From Sweltsa coloradensis (Eukaryota > Arthropoda > Insecta > Plecoptera > Chloroperlidae), in the NCBI GenBank assembly GCA_024449915.1, contig JAMZAV010000359.1, positions 310,001 through 374,000 of the forward strand: DNA of 64,000 bases, in the 5' to 3' direction. This document shows positions 59,876 to 64,000 of the stretch, piece after piece. The first letter of the stretch is position 1. Every line of letters begins with the position of its first letter. A program made the position numbers and the translations under genes. The notes beneath the pieces were generated by a model. The model ran no database searches. It was not told the DNA's origin and worked only from the letters and a program-made list of their open reading frames with translations.

Positions 59876-60599
59876 CGAAAAGAATAGACAATGCCTTTCT
59901 AAACACTAACTATTGAAATTATTTTTTATAATCACGGAAATTCCCAAACTATAAACATCACGAACAATGTGTGTGAATAAAAATAAGAATGAAATTACTA
60001 TTCACTTATTTAGCAATTATTGATATTTTCAATTCAAATTTAAATTTTAAAAAATTGAATAGAATATAATAGAATAGAATAGAAATTACAAAATAAGAAA
60101 TTGACAAAATTACAAAATACAAAATTTTCAAATTTTCATCGTGAAGTGATGTGAGTTTTATTACGTTGTTGTGGGTGAATCGTGCACTGGACATGGCTTA
60201 AACTAACCGTGGATACTGACTCGGTTGTAAGGATGACATCACATGCTGTCATGGGAAGAGAATGTCACCCGCAACTAATTTCAGGGATAATCCGATGATA
60301 AACAAGATGCATTTATCATGTAGTGAAGAATTAACACAGACTAAACATTGTAGGAAAACATAAGTTTTATTGTTGGCAGTATTGTTATCAGAATCGATGA
60401 TGGTGCTATTATCGGATGGACGAGGATGATAAAAAAATATATAAATTTATTACACATATAACGCAACCCTACGTGGAAAACATTGGAACTAAACTACAAA
60501 TACAAAATACACAAGTGGTAATAAGAACTAACAAAATATCAATTTCAATACAAATGCATAAACATTATTTTTATAAAAACGTACCAACGTTAAAAAACT
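59876..60599. other. Non-coding stretch
   Basis: AT-rich, with several AGAATAGAAT-like short repeats near 60058-60085. No gene seen. Confidence 0.4.
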
Positions 60600-60601
60600 G
60601 A

Positions 60602-60830
60602 AGGGGGGGGTCTCGACTCTCGAGTGGTGCATGTGTTGCGCGGGATTCGAACCCATGTCGTTTAGTTGAGGATCTGAGAGAGAACAGTATGAGCCATCAT
60701 GACGGGAAACTCTCGTGATGAGCACTCGCGCTTATCAAGTGAATGCCAAAACACAACGTTAGTTGTCCTACCTTTGTAAATCAGTTTTTATAACTGAATA
60801 GGATAGACGGTAAATAAAAAAAAATGTTAC
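60602..60830. repeat. tRNA-like B box plus LINE-like tail
   Basis: A G run and GCGGGATTCGAACCCA (B box on the minus strand, about 60640-60657) are followed by GTAAATCAGTTTTTATAACT and GAATAGGATAGACGGTAAAT (60776-60815, plus strand) ending in an A-rich tail. Two retroelement fragments of opposite orientation appear to be juxtaposed. Confidence 0.5.
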
Positions 60831-60998
60831 AATATCGGGCTTTTGCGAGAAGAAAAGATAAAAAAAATCGTGGGGAACTTGCCGAGGGAGCGCTGCATGC
60901 GCCTCTTCAGCAGTGCGATTCTGTAAAATAGTCGCTATGATAGCGATAGCATCACGGTTGATATGAAATATCAATCGTTATAATTATCGTTATCGACC

Positions 60999-61183
60999 TG
61001 ATTCTGTAAAATAGTCGCTACGGCCGCCATTTATCGTATCTTGATAGCATAGCATAGCGACTCCTTTTTCATTCTCGTTATCATAGCGATCGCTATCATT
61101 TTAACCAGATCAGTCGACACGCAAATTGTCCTTTAAAGTGCCGGATAACGATCGTTATCTTCCATAACGATTTTACAGAATCA
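60999..61183. mobile_element. 185-bp MITE with GACC target duplication
   Basis: Ends TGATTCTGTAAAATAGTCGC and ATAACGATTTTACAGAATCA are inverse copies over the outer 15 bp. GACC lies directly outside both (60995-60998 and 61184-61187). The interior is built of short palindromes such as ATAGCGATCGCTAT. A related partial end (GATTCTGTAAAATAGTCGCT) at 60917 shows a second, nested or tandem copy. Confidence 0.7.
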
Positions 61184-61379
61184 GACCGCAGGTGTTGGGA
61201 CAGTTATTGTGAAGGAATCTTTTTTGTTCCTGATTTTTGGCAAACCTCATATTCGTTTGAGTGGGATCCAGTAATAAATCAGTTTTTCTTTCCGTTTTTC
61301 TTTTTTTAATTTAATGATTTTTTTCCTTTCCTTTCCTTTTCTTTTTTCTTCTTTTTTTCTTTTTTTTTCTTTTCCTACC

Positions 61380-61590
61380 ACTTTGTTATATTGATTCATT
61401 AATTAATTGCATTTAATATCCTTTTTATGTATTACCAAAATTGTTGTGTTATAATGCAGTATTGTTGTAATATTACTTTTTCAAATTTTTACTTTGAATG
61501 TAGTTCATCGTTGTCCTCCTCTGTAAATAAGTTTTTATAACTGAATAGGGTAGACGTTAAATAAATAATAAATTAATAAATAAATAAATG
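61380..61590 (+). repeat. LINE/SINE-like 3' tail with TAAA repeats
   Basis: TTGATTCATTAATTAATTGC, GCATTTAATATCC, TGTTGTGTTATAATGCAGTA, GTAAATAAGTTTTTATAACT, GGGTAGACGTTAAATAAATA. The same order, inverted, forms the tail of the SINE-1 copy at 58860. Preceded by a long T/C-rich tract (61280-61376). Confidence 0.65.
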
Positions 61591-61742
61591 TCCGAGGGCT
61601 GAAAGATGACTTAATTCCTTGCATTTGCAGTAACATCTGAAAAAACCCTCATTAAAATCAAAATTGCCGGTCTCGACGGGATTTGAACCCTGGCCCTCCC
61701 GAATCAGAGTCGCGCGCTTAGCGCTCGAGCCAACACTGTAGG
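61588..61742 (-). mobile_element. SINE-1 copy (minus strand), best-preserved head
   Basis: The head reads TTGGCTCGAGCGCTAAGCGC, GCGACTCTGATTCGGGAGGG, then CCAGGGTTCAAATCCCGTCG, giving a good B box. The body continues GAGACCGGCAATTTTGATTT and TTAAGTCATCTTTCAGCCCT. It abuts, in opposite orientation, a tail at 61590. The tail of this copy itself is missing. Confidence 0.65.
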
Positions 61743-61916
61743 TTGCGAGAAGAGAATGTTCAATGGTATGGTACTCGAGTGGATCCAGGTTCATTGCACT
61801 GTTGAGCTCCTCCACGCTTTCTGTTGCTCTTGCCTGTCCGTGGTGTGGAAAACTAGGAAAACTGGAATTTAAAATTATGACAGTATCATTGAATGATAGC
61901 AACTATCGTAAAAGTT

Positions 61917-61993
61917 TGCCTCGACTGGGGATCGAACCCAGAACCTCCTCCGGTTTTACGCGCCGATGTCCTACCAACTGAGCTATCCGGGCC
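61917..61993 (-). pseudogene. tRNA-Tyr(GTA)-like sequence
   Basis: A textbook A box (TAGCTCAGTTGGTAG), 4 of 5 anticodon-stem pairs, loop GCGTAAA with GTA in the anticodon position, and a perfect T arm CTGGG-TTCGATC-CCCAG. Acceptor pairs are 5 of 7, the base before the anticodon is C instead of T, and the variable region is 8 nt. A tRNA-derived repeat or pseudogene is likelier than a working gene. It faces a partial copy at 62027-62075. Confidence 0.5.
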
Positions 61994-62026
61994 GAAGGCA
62001 AATCTTTACAAAATTCGGTATTCGGC

Positions 62027-62075
62027 ATCGGAACGTAAAGCCGGAGGTTCTGGGTTCAATCCCCAGTCGGGGCAA
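62027..62075 (+). pseudogene. Partial tRNA-Tyr-like copy, inverted relative to 61917-61993
   Basis: Anticodon arm to acceptor 3' half: ACGTAAAGCCGG, a 5-nt variable region AGGTT, T arm CTGGG-TTCAATC-CCCAG and TCGGGGCA. It lacks D arm and 5' acceptor. With its neighbour it makes an inverted repeat around about 30 nt. Confidence 0.55.
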
Positions 62076-63059
62076 ATATTTTTCAATAAATTGTTATCAT
62101 AAAATAACTATGTGCTTAAAAACCTTGTATTCAATGAAAACATTATTGTTATTGATTGTTATTACATAATTTGATACCTTGACCCCGTATCCAACAGTAA
62201 ATCGGGTATGGAAGCATCGCACTACTAACATCTTCGTTGTCGGTGTGATAGTATATTCTTACCCTGAGTCGGTCATTACTATGTCCCGCACTTTGCGGGG
62301 AAACCGGTTAGGTTAGGGTAGGAGCCTCGAGCGAACTCTTACAGTAGTAATATCCCGCCGGGGGTAAAGATATTCCAGGCCTGACACAACCACGTCCTCA
62401 ACTTCTTCATTACCTCCTCCACTACCGGAGGTCTTAATAACTTTTAATTACGTCTTTTTTAAATTTATTTTTTAGAAATTAACAGAATATTGCACCATAT
62501 TATAATTTCTCTTGACTAAATCTTACACATCTTATCTACACTGGGTTTATTCAAGAAAAGAAAATATTGACGGTTTACAAAAGTACATAATCATCATGAT
62601 AAATACTTCATAGAAATTAATATCGAACTTGAAATGTTTTACAGTCCCAGGTAAGTGCGTTTACAAATCTTGCTCGTTATGTCTGTTAGTAATCGTTTTG
62701 ATAGCGTGTCACTTTCTTTCTCTCGTCCGCCACGTGTTTGAAAGTGAATTAGCCTTCCCTCGTCACGGCTGTCGGCTCGTTGTCTGACGGCCACAGTTTC
62801 TGTGTCACACTCAGAGAGAAAACACTCCAGAGGGCCATGGTTTGTACCACGCCACTACACTCAATGACGATTTCGCAACCACGAATTATTACTATTATTC
62901 AGTGCGAATTTATTAATCGTGAATTTAGCGGAGTGTATTGAGTGTATCATTGTAATTCCTAAGTACGCGTTCTACTGTGTGAGCTTGGTATGCTATCAGT
63001 ACTTCCGATATGCAAATTTACAATGACATCGCGTGATTTATCTTGTGGATAGTTGGAAA
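62076..63059. other. Non-coding stretch, weakly gene-like
   Basis: 62680-62960 is moderately GC-rich with sequence resembling an arthropod leader (ATTCAGTGCG at 62898), but there is no ATG with a following exon structure. No gene can be supported. Confidence 0.35.
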
Positions 63060-63145
63060 TTCCAATGGGGGACGTATTCTAACCACGTGGGACATTGCGA
63101 GCCAAGTAGCACCAACATACGTGGGTTCGATCCCCGGATAATGCC
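63060..63145 (+). repeat. tRNA-like fragment
   Basis: B box GGTTCGATCCCCGG at 63124 with AACCACGTGGGACATTGCGA upstream. The arms do not form a full cloverleaf. Confidence 0.4.
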
Positions 63146-63431
63146 AAAATATATTTTCTTCAGCTTGTTTCGTCATAAATAACAAAGCTGCTTTATATGA
63201 ACGCAAACCAACAGTTTATTTTTCTTTCTTCCACAAGTCACGAAAGTTAAAACGTGCACTTTCTTTCTTCCATTGTTCATCTGAAGGAGTTAATAATAAT
63301 AATATTGGTACAAACAAGTTTAATATTTACAAAACAAATTGGTAGTACGTACGTGCTCAAATACTCGGATTGTTACATCCCAACAATATATTTTGTTAAT
63401 ATTTAGTACAATACACAAATTTAAAAAGTCC

Positions 63432-63503
63432 ATCCCGATCGGGGTTCGAACCCGGGTCTCGCACATTCCAGGTAGGCGCTTTAGCCAACTAGACCACCGA
63501 GAC
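63432..63503 (-). tRNA. 72-nt tRNA-like cloverleaf (tRNA pseudogene or SINE head)
   Basis: Length is exactly 72 nt with arms 7/4/5/5. Acceptor GTCTCGG pairs with TCGGGAT over all 7 positions if G-U pairs are allowed, D stem 3 of 4, anticodon stem CCTAC/GTGCG 4 of 5, T stem CCGGG/CCCGA 4 of 5. A box TGGTCTAGTTGG and B box GGTTCGAACCC are intact. The loop CTGGAAT puts GGA (Ser) at the anticodon, but the variable region is only 4 nt, unlike real Ser tRNAs. A TTTTT run follows within about 5 nt (63424-63428), as for Pol III. No intron. Confidence 0.4.
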
Positions 63504-63659
63504 GTTTTTTTAATTTCAGAATTGTATTAAATATTACCAATATCACCTACGAGAGTGTTGCCCGACAATCCAAATTGATGAATATATTTTGTGTAACAAA
63601 CTATTTGTATTTTCACTTTACTACGTGTGCATAAACATTAAAATTAAATACATTCAAAA

Positions 63660-63765
63660 TGTATTATTATTATTTATTTATTTATTTTATTAATTGTCCT
63701 CCTTTGCGAACTATATTTTATTACTGAATAGAATAAACGTAAAATAAATAAAATAAAACTAAGGT
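63660..63765 (+). repeat. LINE/SINE-like 3' tail, diverged copy
   Basis: TTATTTATTTATTTATTTTA, then TTGTCCTCCTTTGCGAACTA, TTACTGAATAGAATAAACGT and AAAATAAATAAAATAAA. The weakest member of the tail family seen at 25266, 60776 and 61500. Confidence 0.5.
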
Positions 63766-64000
63766 TACGTACCAACATAACAAACAGAAGCTAACCGCGA
63801 ATATTACTTTCATTCATTAACTTTCACATTTGGATTAGGAAAATGTTGTAATATTATTACACATTACGCCCACAACCTTGTAGATAATAAAGTTTTAATT
63901 CCTTGAGGGTTATTGACGTAATTATCAATGCAATGTCTGCTCTTAACATTCAAGTAGTCTTGTTGTCTTAGTCCTCCAAAATCCGTGGCAAACATCATTA

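Overview
This window looks like AT-rich, repeat-dense animal nuclear DNA with no convincing protein-coding gene. Open frames are short (139 codons at most), unrelated to any family I recognise, and explained by repeats or chance. The pattern fits a metazoan, most plausibly an arthropod or insect: small Helitron-type DNA transposons with CTAG ends, tRNA-derived SINEs with (ATTT)n or (TAAA)n tails, fold-back MITEs, a CACT microsatellite and scattered AGGCCTA motifs. The organism call is inference; nothing in the window proves it.

The best-supported content is mobile DNA. Family A has six copies (2749-4909 minus, 15716-16479 plus, 26707-27490 minus, 32562-33229 plus, 44974-45775 minus, 51630-52245 plus). 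Intact copies start TTGGATGAGCG, carry the inverse of that sequence just inside the other end, have a short hairpin and end CTAG. Family B (48058-48747 and 48748-49209) has the same architecture with different terminal repeats and lies as two copies head to tail. One family A copy sits inside a tandem duplication whose second half keeps an unoccupied target, so the insertion can be read directly: A|T target, no target-site duplication. This suggests non-autonomous Helitron/Helentron-like elements with mixed features of both groups.

Layout: 1-2.7 kb sparse; 2.7-4.9 kb a 2.2-kb hairpin-rich family A element; 5-14 kb SINE fragments and small duplications; 14-16.5 kb repeat C1 and element A2; 16.5-20.8 kb sparse, with a 185-bp CACT array; 20.8-25.9 kb a candidate 5.1-kb element with matching inverted ends, CAATTG-rich subterminal blocks and an AGGCCTA-rich core holding two MITEs; 26.7-28.5 kb element A3 and tandem duplications; 30.6-35.2 kb a 1.9-kb duplication split by A4; 36.5-44.5 kb a tandem triplication whose middle copy reads like noisy uncorrected sequence and whose first copy holds a 0.6-kb palindrome; 45-53 kb A5, the B pair, A6 and repeat C2; 53.4-53.9 kb a GC-richer block with a repeated palindrome; 56.15-57.12 kb a candidate 5' UTR and first coding exon, the only gene-like feature; 57.7-64 kb many tRNA-like SINE heads, a LINE-like 3' tail family, a MITE with a 4-bp duplication and a 72-nt tRNA-like cloverleaf.

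No genes can be shown to work together here. The likely setting is an intergenic region or a long intron, possibly the 5' flank and first intron of a gene transcribed rightwards from about 56.2 kb.
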